Below are positions 41,690 through 48,573 of a stretch of 48,573 nt of DNA, in pieces. Location of the stretch: assembly GCA_038212215.1 (NCBI GenBank), contig JBBQUT010000036.1, positions 1 to 48,573 on the forward strand, in the 5' to 3' direction. How positions within the stretch are numbered: position 1 is the first letter of the stretch; the number at the start of each line of letters is the position of its first letter. The position numbers and the translations under genes are program-made. This DNA is from JALZAI01 sp038212215. Its GTDB lineage: Bacteria > Actinomycetota > Actinomycetes > Mycobacteriales > Jatrophihabitantaceae. Below the pieces are notes generated by a model. That model saw only the letters and a program-made list of their open reading frames with translations. It was not told the origin of the DNA and made no database searches.

Positions 41690-41890
41690 CGATACGCTCG
41701 TTCGGAAGGCAAAGCCCGATCACACTTGTTCGCTCGCTGCGCTCGCACGCCCGAGCCTCGCTACGCTCATTCGGCCGGCAAAGCCCGATCACACTTGTTC
41801 GCTCGCTGCGCTCGCTCACGTCCGGTCTCGCTTCGCTTCAACCGGCCGCCAGAGGCCGATCACACTTGTTCGCTCGCTGCGCTCGCTCAC
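41690..41890. repeat. Three tandem REP-like repeats (period 69-71 bases) upstream of fhaA
   Basis: A 31-base core beginning CCGATCACACTTGTTCGCTC occurs at 41716-41746, 41785-41815 and 41856-41886 without a mismatch. It is built of GCTCGCTGCGCTCGC, a palindrome-rich string, and separated by variable sequence (CTACGCTCATTCGG, CTTCGCTTCAACCGG). The period is close to the 71 bases of the repeat near the DUF3151 gene. Confidence 0.88.
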
Positions 41891-42061
41891 GTCAGACTCC
41901 CTTGTCGGCGTGGTCGGACACGAACCGAAACTTGGTGCGACGCGCTCCTCTGCACGCGACGCATCAGTCTATCTGGCGGACCGCTCGCACCGGAAAAGCG
42001 CGCCCGCCGCCGTGCTACCGTTGCGCGTTGTCATAAGTCCGGGTTAAGCCGCGGACAAGCC

Positions 42062-42144
42062 GGGCAAGTGGCGGAATGGCAGACGCGCACGGTTCAGGTC
42101 CGTGTGTCCGAAAGGACGTGGGGGTTCAACTCCCCCCTTGCCCA
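42062..42144 (+). tRNA. tRNA-Leu (anticodon CAG)
   Basis: Class II tRNA of 83 bases. Acceptor stem GGGCAAG (42062-42068) pairs with CTTGCCC (42137-42143), discriminator A. Anticodon stem CACGG/CCGTG with loop TTCAGGT gives anticodon CAG. The long variable arm (TGTCCGAAAGGAC) and T arm GGGGG-TTCAACT-CCCCC are clear. CCA is not encoded. Confidence 0.95.
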
Positions 42145-42487
42145 CATCTACAGCCCTCAAATGCGGGTCAGATAACGCTTTCAGTCGTCGAATTTGTGCG
42201 CCATCAGTGCACCACGGGATCGTCCCGCTGATCCGAGGGCCCCAAAGTCGGGGCTTGTGGGAGGTGCAAGCTGGGGACGCTCCCCCATGCAAGCAGCAAG
42301 GGAAGTGGAAACGATCGAGCCGGACGCGTCGCTGTCCAGACAGTCGGACATCTTCGGATTGACCCCGGGGACCACGCCAGAGCCGTCGATCCGTGCGGCC
42401 GGTGCCTATTTGGACACGCCCGCATATGAATCGCTCGATGATGGGGTAGCTCGTGCGATTCCGCTTCGGCACATCGTTTTCAAGGGA
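42145..42487. other. 343-base region after the tRNA with no supported gene
   Basis: Open frames on both strands are short and show no family. The plus strand contains inverted repeats at 42215-42227 and 42239-42254 (below). I looked for a copy of the tRNA 3' end, as left by integrating elements, and did not see one. Confidence 0.5.
42215..42254 (+). terminator. Two short GC hairpins, possible end of the tRNA transcript
   Basis: CGGGA-TCG-TCCCG at 42215-42227 and GCCCC-AAAGTC-GGGGC at 42239-42254. The second is followed by TTGT, not a true T run, so this would be a weak terminator at best. Confidence 0.3.
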
Positions 42488-43894
42488 TCACGTGGTGGCG
42501 AGGTTTCGGCGTGCGAGCAGAGTTAGACCGCTGGCGAGTGCGATAGCGGCCAGCGCCGTTGCCGCACCGTAGCCGGCTTGTAGCGCTGGGTCGAAGCCAT
42601 GAGCGCTGCGTCCGGCGAAAACCGAGGCGACCACCGCGAGCCCGACGGCTCCGCCCAGCTGTTGCATGGTCTGCAGGAGGCCGGAGGCTGCTCCGGTGTG
42701 CTCGGGCTCGACGCCGTCGAGGGCGAGGACCGTGATCGGCATGAAGCTTGCGCCCGCGCCCAGGCCCAGCAGCAACAACGATGGGAAGACGCCCGCCGTG
42801 TAGCTGGTGGAGACGTTGACGCCGACCAGTAGGCCCATCGCGACGAACACGCTCGCGGCACCAGCGGCGATCAACGGTGCCGGTCCGACCCGCGCGACTA
42901 GCCGGGGTGCCAGCCGCGCCATCGTGAACACTCCGAGCGGCACGGGCAGGAACGCCACGCCGGACCGGATTGGGCTGTAGCCGAACTGGTGCGAGAGCAA
43001 TTGCACGGTGAGGAAGAACGTCGCGAGCATGCCGCCGTAGACAGCGGCCATCGCGACGAGCCCGGCGAGCCGCTGCGGGCTGCGCAGTAGCGTAGGGCGC
43101 AACAGCGGATGCGGGTGCCGACGCTCGGTGACTGCTAGCACAACCAGGAGCGCAGCTCCGAGAACGAAGCCGCCGATGGTGCGCGCGCTGCCCCAACCGT
43201 GCTCGGGCGCGTTGATGACCGTCCACACGATGGATACCGCAGCAGCGGTCGCGGAGCCCGCGCCGACGAAATCGAATCGACCGTGGCGCCGCGCGGTCTC
43301 GTTGACCAGTCTGGGGACGAGGACCATGACGGCCAGACCGATCGGCACGTTGACGTACATGGTCCACCGCCAAGAAACCAGGTCAGTGAGCGTGCCGCCG
43401 AGCATCAAGCCCAGCGCTGCACCTGCGGAGGAGATGATGGAGAACGCTGCCAGGGCACGGTTGCGGGCGGCCTCGTTTGGTGCGTTGGTGGCGATGAGGG
43501 CGAGCACGGACGGCGCGGCCAACGCGGCACCGACGCCCTGCAACGCCCGCGACGCGACCAGTTCCCACGGCGCACGCGCGAGCCCGCCGGCGAAGGAGGC
43601 AACCGTGAACAGTCCCAGGCCGGTCAGGAATACCCGCCGTCGGCCCAGCACGTCGCCGAGTCGGCCGCCGAGCAGCAAGAGGCCGCCGAACGCGAGGCTG
43701 TAGGCGTTGAGGACCCATGACAACGAGGCAGAGCCGAAGCGCAGGTCCGAAGCGATGTGCGGCAGCGCAACGTTCACGATCGTTGCGTCCAGCACGAGCA
43801 TGAGTTGACCGACAAGCACAACCCACATGCCGATAGCCGGGTTGCGGCGTGCGGACCCCATCGGGGCAGGTCGGGTGAGCAGTGTTGAAGACAT
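42488..43894 (-). CDS. DHA2-family MFS drug exporter (14 membrane segments)
   Basis: Proton-coupled exporter of hydrophobic or cationic compounds. The 468-residue protein has motif D1-like LDATIVNVALPH near 35-46, motif A-type GRLGDVLGRRRVFLTG, and the motif C region of the family (SSAGAALGLMLGGTLTDLVS). Predicted hydrophobic segments fit 14. It is divergent from the TetR regulator gene with operator palindromes between, the usual arrangement for efflux control. ATG with ACAGGACC upstream. Confidence 0.92.
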   Translation of the reverse strand: MSSTLLTRPAPMGSARRNPAIGMWVVLVGQLMLVLDATIVNVALPHIASDLRFGSASLSWVLNAYSLAFGGLLLLGGRLGDVLGRRRVFLTGLGLFTVASFAGGLARAPWELVASRALQGVGAALAAPSVLALIATNAPNEAARNRALAAFSIISSAGAALGLMLGGTLTDLVSWRWTMYVNVPIGLAVMVLVPRLVNETARRHGRFDFVGAGSATAAAVSIVWTVINAPEHGWGSARTIGGFVLGAALLVVLAVTERRHPHPLLRPTLLRSPQRLAGLVAMAAVYGGMLATFFLTVQLLSHQFGYSPIRSGVAFLPVPLGVFTMARLAPRLVARVGPAPLIAAGAASVFVAMGLLVGVNVSTSYTAGVFPSLLLLGLGAGASFMPITVLALDGVEPEHTGAASGLLQTMQQLGGAVGLAVVASVFAGRSAHGFDPALQAGYGAATALAAIALASGLTLLARRNLATT

Positions 43895-43954
43895 CTGTAT
43901 GAGGTCCTGTTCTGGCCTGCGTGCGTTTCGACGAAGGCCGACGTAAACTGATCT

Positions 43955-43967
43955 GGAGATACTCTCC
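43955..43967. promoter_or_regulatory. Operator palindrome 1 of the TetR/MFS pair
   Basis: GGAGATACTCTCC, a perfect 5-base inverted repeat around a 3-base centre. The next copy is 33 bases away, close to three helical turns, so two repressor dimers may bind on one face. Confidence 0.75.
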
Positions 43968-43987
43968 GCTTCCACCAATCACGATAC

Positions 43988-44000
43988 GGAGACACTCTCC
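43988..44000. promoter_or_regulatory. Operator palindrome 2 of the TetR/MFS pair
   Basis: GGAGACACTCTCC has the same arms as palindrome 1 and a single change in the centre. It lies 39 bases before the tetR start codon and 93 bases before the MFS start. Confidence 0.75.
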
Positions 44001-44039
44001 ACTTAGCAACAAGTATTTAGAAATTCGAGGAGGCCGACA

Positions 44040-44582
44040 GTGCGGGCGGACGCGGCGCGCAATCGCGACAAGATCGTCGAGGCCGCGCGGGGCGCCTTCC
44101 GCACCCGGGGTTACGACGCGCCGCTGGATGACATTGCTAAGGCGGCCGGTGTCGGTCCGGGGACCCTGTACCGGCATTTCCCCACCCGCGAATCCCTCGT
44201 CGATGCGGTGATGCAGGCATGGGTCGAGCGAGTGAACGACGCCGTCGGCAAGGTTCTCGCCGAGGGCGGCACGCCGCGCGAACTCCTGCTGCGCTGGTTC
44301 GAGCAATATGTCGAGCTGATCTCGGTGCACAAGGGCGGTCCCGCGAAGATCACGCTGGCGATGGAGGACGACACCTCGCCGATGCGGACGAAGTGTCAGA
44401 CGCTCAGGGCTGCCAACGCTCAGGTCATCGAGCAACTCGGAGACGATCTGCGCTCCGGCGTCGACTCGCTGCAGTTCGCCCGACTCGTCGGCGGAATCGC
44501 AAGTGTGGTCGATCAAGGAAACCTGCCCGCAGCGTCGGTCGGGCCGATGTTGGAGGTCGTCGTCGACGGCCTCCTTGCCTGA
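44040..44582 (+). CDS. TetR-family transcriptional regulator
   Basis: Probable repressor of the divergent exporter and of itself. The 180-residue protein has the N-terminal helix-turn-helix (RDKIVEAARGAFRTRGYDAP, then LDDIAKAAGVGPGTLYRHFP) and a helical ligand-binding domain. GTG at 44040 has CGAGGAGG seven bases upstream. The ligand cannot be stated. Confidence 0.92.
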   Translation: MRADAARNRDKIVEAARGAFRTRGYDAPLDDIAKAAGVGPGTLYRHFPTRESLVDAVMQAWVERVNDAVGKVLAEGGTPRELLLRWFEQYVELISVHKGGPAKITLAMEDDTSPMRTKCQTLRAANAQVIEQLGDDLRSGVDSLQFARLVGGIASVVDQGNLPAASVGPMLEVVVDGLLA

Positions 44583-44834
44583 TCTGTGGCGCAGCCGTAA
44601 CGGCGAACTCGACCAGACGCAATTCAGACCGAGTCGTCATCGGGGATGCAGACTCACGTCGCCCGACCGCGAACCGTCGATCTCGCGCAGACTGTTGGCG
44701 TAGTGCGACCGCGCAGATAAGGGCTATCGCGCGGCCGGGAAGTGACTCATCTCCCGACTCGCGGGCGCCGGTCCCGCATGCCGCCGAGAAGAACACGAGT
44801 GCAGAGGGTCTCGCCAGCTCAGTACGGTCCGGTC

Positions 44835-45069
44835 GTGCCTTCGGATGAGTTCGTGCCGGTCGGCTTAAATCTGCCGACCTCTCTGGCCGCCGACCAGTTC
44901 CGTCGAACCGCTGGGGCCGCAGCACAATCACGCGGATCACGCCGCCTGGATGTCGAGCATCGAGCGCATTCGCTCCACCGCCGGCTATCCCGACCGCAAC
45001 TGGCCACCTCGCAGCGGCATGATGCTCGAGGAGAACCTCACCGACCTTCGCCGCCACGCGGATGACTAG
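44835..45069 (+). pseudogene. Frameshifted and truncated GNAT-like acetyltransferase
   Basis: A GTG at 44835 (with TACGGT six bases before) opens VPSDEFVPVGLNLPTSLAAD-QFRR. The homologous continuation EPLGPQHNHADHAAWMSSIE, RIRSTAGYPDRNWPP and MLEENLTDLRRHADD is in another frame, so a base was lost or gained near 44902. The frame then ends at TAG about 45069, where the acetyl-CoA-binding core of the family should start. I recognise the pattern from actinobacterial GNAT proteins; this fragment cannot be active. Confidence 0.65.
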
Positions 45070-45229
45070 CGCTCGGCTGAACCAACCGGGGCCGGGGCGC
45101 TGCCGCGTGTACGGCACCGGGATGCGCTGGCCGGCGTCCACCTGACGGGATTGGGGTGTATTCCTCATGTCAATGCTTGCATGCTGTCCTACTGTCGGGC
45201 GAACACCGACGAGTGGAGAGGTGAAGGGC

Positions 45230-45847
45230 GTGGGTCTCTACGGCGAGCACGTTCTGCCCCGCATCGTCGACAAGGCGTGCGGCATGAACAGCTCCCGACC
45301 GCATCGCGAGCGAGTCTGCGCTGGGCTCAGTGGCGACGTCATCGAGGTCGGCTTCGGCTCGGGCAACAACGTGGACTTCTATCCAGGCGCGGTGTCTCGA
45401 GTCGTCGCAGTCGAGCCGTCCGACCTCGCCTGGAAGCTCGCGCGCAAGCGGGTGGAGGCAAGCAGGGTCCCGATCAAGCGGGTCGGACTGGACGCCCAAG
45501 GCCTGCCGTTCGAAGACGACACCTTCGATGCCGCGCTGTCCACCTGGACGATATGCACGATCCCGGACGCCCTGGCCGCGCTGCGGGAGCTGCGCCGGGT
45601 TCTCAGGCCGGGCGGTCGGCTGCACTTCGTCGAGCACGGTCTCGCACCGGACTCAGATGTGCAGCGTTGGCAGCACCGCCTCAACGGCATGCAGCAACGC
45701 TTGTTCGGCGGTTGCAATCTCGACCGACCGATCGCCCAACTCGTGGTCAAGGGTGGTTTCACGATCACGGAGATCGAAGAATTTTACGAGAAGGGCGCGC
45801 CGAAGTTCCTCGCCGCGGATTCGCTTGGTGTTGCCATCGCCAAGTAG
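45230..45847 (+). CDS. Class I SAM-dependent methyltransferase
   Basis: The 205-residue protein starts V-G-L-Y-G-E-H-V-L-P-R and has motif I VIEVGFGSGNNVDFYPG, the acidic VAVEPSD, motif II-like FDAALSTWTICTIPDALAAL and RVLRPGGRLHFVEHGLAPDS. It resembles the UbiE/COQ5-like small-molecule methyltransferases of METTL7 type. GGAGAGGTGAAG precedes the GTG. It appears intact within a region of broken genes. The substrate is unknown. Confidence 0.85.
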   Translation: MGLYGEHVLPRIVDKACGMNSSRPHRERVCAGLSGDVIEVGFGSGNNVDFYPGAVSRVVAVEPSDLAWKLARKRVEASRVPIKRVGLDAQGLPFEDDTFDAALSTWTICTIPDALAALRELRRVLRPGGRLHFVEHGLAPDSDVQRWQHRLNGMQQRLFGGCNLDRPIAQLVVKGGFTITEIEEFYEKGAPKFLAADSLGVAIAK

Positions 45848-46110
45848 CCGCCAGCTGCCCTATTGCCAGCGCTCTCGACATCGTCGCGGCGGCAGGCCCG
45901 TTCCGCGCGGTCAGTGTTCAAAGTCTTGTCCTGCCCTCTACCAGTTGACCGGCGCGATAGCCGTCGTTCTGCGCACGCGCGATCATCGCCGCGGCGCGCA
46001 GATCTATCCGTAGGCAGTCGCCGCAATGGACGCCGCCGCCGGTCGGGACGGTGAATGACCGTCGGTGTTTCAGACAACGCGTCGGGGCCGGTCGGAGCCG
46101 TCGCGCGCCC
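45848..46110. other. Intergenic region without recognisable content
   Basis: About 260 bases between the methyltransferase gene and the transposase remnant contain no gene, repeat or structure I can support. Confidence 0.4.
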
Positions 46111-46119
46111 AGCTAAAGA

Positions 46120-46350
46120 TCGTGCCACGCCAACGTGTCGCTGGGTCGAGCGGACCTGCTGGCGGATCCCCAGTGAGTTTCGATCGCCCCCTGGGATCGC
46201 CGACGGGGAGGTATTTCTCGAGGCGTTGACGTTGTCGGTCGGTGAGGTGCGCGCGGCCGGTCAAGAGGCCTCGACGGATTCGGTACAGCCGCTTCTTCCT
46301 TGTGACCGCCTCGAACCCGGCGTTTCCCAGGCTGCGGCCTAGCTCGCGGT
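46120..46350 (-). pseudogene. Remnant of an ISL3-like transposase
   Basis: On the minus strand one frame reads GNAGFEAVTRKKRLYRIRRG, then LLTGRAHLTDRQRQRLEKYL and PVGDPRG, similar to the helical central region of ISL3-family transposases. Before and after it, homology is lost or in other frames, and no start, DDE residues or terminal inverted repeats are visible. Just upstream, ADAAGIVAAFDTHFGGIKTA ends in a stop. Probably a decayed insertion sequence; the family assignment is tentative. Confidence 0.45.
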
Positions 46351-46739
46351 TTTGATGCCGCCGAAGTGGGTGTCGAACGCGGCGACGATCCCGGCTGCGT
46401 CGGCGTAGCTGGTCCTGCCTGCGCTGAGTGTCGGAATGTTCGGGTCGGCCTCGCGGGGCACTCCAATCCGAGCGGGTTGTTGCACTGTGCGTTGAGTTGT
46501 AGGCGCGGCGTTGCTGTCCATCGCGCGAACTCGTCTGCGGCGATCCGGGCGGGCACGGCGTAGCCGATGCCGTTGGCGCGGGTGTTGCCGGCATCGGTGA
46601 GCTGAGCGACACAATCAAGCGCGGTCTTCGGCTGCAGGGATGCGTGGCTGGCGCCTTCACTCGCGAACACTCGGGAAAGGGGTCTGCGCTGGCTCAGGGA
46701 TGGCTCGACGGCCACGCACCAGGCGGGGCGTCACTGCCG

Positions 46740-47830
46740 TGCAGCAGCGATTCTCGTTGGGGCAGGGAGCAGCCAGACCTCGTCCCCGTCGCCGGGCGCA
46801 CCGCCGAAGTTCGGACAACGCGCCTCGGCGAGGATCTGCACATCGAATATTTCTTCCACTCCGGTGGCGAACTGCAGCGTCGCGACCGTGTTGCCGGTAC
46901 TGAGCTCGATGACCCCGACGCCGCGCTTGAGTTGATCGTGGTAGGCCGCGATCGGTGCGCCACCGAAGATCGCTGTCTCGCGGATCCTCGACAGCCCCAC
47001 GAAGGCCAGATCGCGATGGAAAGCCAGTACACGCGCGTAGCCCGGCACGACCGCGACTGCCTCTCGCGGTGGCCGGTCAATGGGTCGACTTGCTCGAGCC
47101 GACCCATGCCAGAATTGAGGACGAACAGGCTCCCGTCGTGCCAGCGCGGGGAGTGCGGCATGGTCAGACCCGTGGTCACCGCCTCCCCGAGGCCACCTCA
47201 AGCACGGCACCGCTGTCGTTGCGCACTTTGCGCCACCCACCCGGTTCATCGGAAGGTGCCATCACGGAAACGAAGGCCCGGGGATCCGTCTCGCATCGCC
47301 AGGCCGTTCAGGTGACAGCGGTCCTCCGCGGCCAGCTGAGAGATGAACCGCGGCCGCCAGCGCGGCACGAAGCTATAGCGGGGGTCCAGGCCGGCCAGGC
47401 AGGAGAAGAGGGTATTGACGATCCACAGGTCCGGCTCACCGCTGTCGGTGGTCCCCCAGGCGATCTCGTGGCACTGGAGCTCGCCAGTGACGGTCGAGGA
47501 GCGTGGCAGCCAGCACCTGTCGTAGCGGCCAGCGGGCGCGATCGCGGCGGCCAGTTCCGAGTGGTCAGGCAGTGACCAGATCTGCCCCTTGCCTGCCACC
47601 GCGATCCGGTCCGCTCCGACGGCGATACCCATGGCCCGGTCGAACCCGCGGAAGGAGAAGACCAACTCCCCATCAGCTGTGCCAACGGCCACGAGTTGAC
47701 CCGCTTGATAGGTGGACACCAGCAACGAACATCCAGTTTCGGCCAGCACCCGAGGAAAAAGGGTGCTGTAGTTGAACCGGACCTCCGTACCCCGTTCCTC
47801 CTCCGGCGGGATGGTCGACGGGACCGTCAT
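46740..47830 (-). pseudogene. TIGR03032-family protein gene with three single-base frameshifts
   Basis: The intact 5' part (ATG at 47830) has VRFNYSTLFPRVLAETGCSL, then LVSTYQAGQLVAVGT and YSFVPRWRPRFISQLAAEDR, typical of TIGR03032 proteins (beta-propeller-like, unknown function). The frame breaks near 47280 (one base too many in CCCGGG), the continuation KVRNDSGAVLEVASG breaks near 47190 (one base missing in a G run), MPHSPRWHDGSLFVLNSGMG continues to about 47060 where a third shift occurs, and VVPGYARVLAFHRDLAFVGL, SRIRETAIFGG and GVEEIFDVQIL follow in yet another frame. Two of the shifts are in homopolymers, so sequencing error is possible for these. Confidence 0.7.
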
Positions 47831-48573
47831 GGCAGCCTCGTCGGCTCCGCCCTTGGCCGCAGCGTCCGGCAAGGCTTACCTCCACCTCAGCGTGTACTGG
47901 CGGGTCATGCCGGTACCGACCCGCCTGAGCGTCCGTGTCCCGGACTCGGTCCGCTTCATCGTGATCGTGGTCTTGCCAGCTGAGGCCATGTCTTGTGCCG
48001 ACCTCATCACCGCAGACCCGCCCGGTGCAGCCGCCACCAGCCCTCCAGCCCGGCAACCGTGACCGCGGGACGCGGGCACACTCGCCGTCCTGTCGGCCTG
48101 CATTATGCGCCGCCCCCTGACACACCTAGGTCCTCGCCGCTACACCGCTCCCGGAGCGTTACGCCCGTACGGACATGCCCCAGGGCCATGCCTCCACGGT
48201 TTGGGGGAGGTTCAATCCGGAACCCGATCGGGGCGGCGGTGATGAGGTAGTTGTGGGGGTGGCGTGTGATGTTGCCGAGCACGGTGGTGGTGAGGGCTGC
48301 GAAGTACATGCCTTCGTCGTTGCGGGTGGTGGCGGAGAATACCGGGCCAGGGACGCTTGAGGGTTCTGGCGGAGGACCGAAGCCGAGCGCCTCGCCGCGA
48401 TAATCTGGTCGGGCAATGCCCGGCGCGCCCAGCGGCTCGATGTGTGAGCTCTTGGCCGGTGCCGGTACATGGCCAGCGCGCGCCAATTGCACCGAACGTC
48501 AGTCGACTATCTGGAACCGATGGCCTGGTCCAACGCAAATCCTCGGCGGTTTGATCAACGAATACCGTCACGC
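47831..48573. other. Terminal region without a gene I can support
   Basis: Several overlapping open frames exist on both strands (for example minus 48103-48492 and 47876-48103), but none has a family signature or a convincing ribosome binding site. The minus frame with ASAGKTTITMKRTESGTRT is short and basic. The region may be further degraded mobile DNA, as its neighbours are. Confidence 0.4.

Noticed and set aside
41690..41890. CRISPR array
   Set aside because: Only three units of 31 bases, spacing sequences are related to each other, no cas genes nearby.
42044..42472. Minus-strand frame across the tRNA-Leu gene
   Set aside because: It translates the complement of the tRNA, a well-known artefact; the cloverleaf is complete.
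42062..42487. Integration site of a genomic island at tRNA-Leu
   Set aside because: No duplicated tRNA 3' end and no integrase gene in view; the exporter pair beyond it looks ordinary.
48103..48492. A 129-codon minus-strand frame at the right end
   Set aside because: No recognisable family and no ribosome binding site; several equally long frames overlap it, so I cannot decide that it is coding.

Overview
The window is high-GC bacterial DNA that appears to come from two different organisms joined inside one gene. Bases 1 to about 4.9 kb (the end of a release factor 2 gene with its programmed frameshift, a small S23-like four-helix-bundle gene flanked by inverted repeats, a small membrane protein gene, a class A penicillin-binding protein and the first fifth or so of dnaK) read like a diderm bacterium of the Acidobacteria type. 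From about 5.0 kb to the end the gene content and order are those of an actinobacterium: dnaK-grpE-dnaJ-hspR-clpB, a WhiG/FliA-type sigma factor, DUF3151, DUF6314, DUF2630, an F420-type oxidoreductase and the fhaA-fhaB-pstP-rodA-pbpA-pknB cluster. The DnaK carries the N-terminal insert typical of diderm Hsp70 but an actinobacterial remainder, so the likeliest explanation is an assembly chimera (for example in a metagenome) through the conserved dnaK core. A real mosaic gene is the less likely alternative.

Layout of the actinobacterial part. 4.5-11.3 kb: heat-shock operon dnaK-grpE-dnaJ-hspR followed by clpB. 11.3-14.0 kb: four small proline-rich or basic membrane proteins of unknown role, one preceded by a possible leaderless leader peptide. 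14.0-16.0 kb: a short-chain dehydrogenase, an orotate phosphoribosyltransferase-type gene and a SpoU/TrmH methyltransferase. 16.1-20.2 kb: AAA ATPase, methionine aminopeptidase, RNase J and a tiny membrane protein. 20.2-23.6 kb: a complete dTDP-L-rhamnose operon (rmlA-rmlC-rmlB-rmlD, reverse strand). 23.6-25.5 kb: a divergent flagellar-type pair (FliA-like sigma factor and FlgN-like chaperone) with no other flagellar genes in view. 25.6-31.7 kb: fba, DUF3151, a stand-alone TrpB2, purA, DUF6314, an F420-type oxidoreductase and DUF2630. 31.8-33.9 kb: an OmpR-type two-component system. 33.9-41.7 kb: the cell-wall growth and Ser/Thr phosphorylation cluster, without pknA. 42.06 kb: tRNA-Leu(CAG). 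42.5-44.6 kb: an MFS exporter with a divergent TetR regulator and two operator palindromes. 44.8-48.6 kb: a decaying region with a frameshifted acetyltransferase, an intact methyltransferase, an ISL3-like transposase remnant and a TIGR03032-family gene broken by three single-base shifts.

Genes are packed tightly, with many 4-base start/stop overlaps. At about ten starts a TANNNT hexamer sits 6 or 7 bases before an ATG or GTG, the arrangement expected of leaderless mRNAs; rnj and its divergent neighbour share a 24-base gap holding two overlapping hexamers of this kind. REP-like sequences built on CGAGCGAAGCGAG occur in intergenic spaces, twice as repeats of about 70 bases, and in two places they supply the ribosome binding site.

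I found no CRISPR array, no complete prophage and no obvious defence system. The strongest items for follow-up are the dnaK junction, the orphan fliA-flgN pair with a sigma-28-like promoter, the leaderless architecture, and the repeat-flanked S23-like gene.
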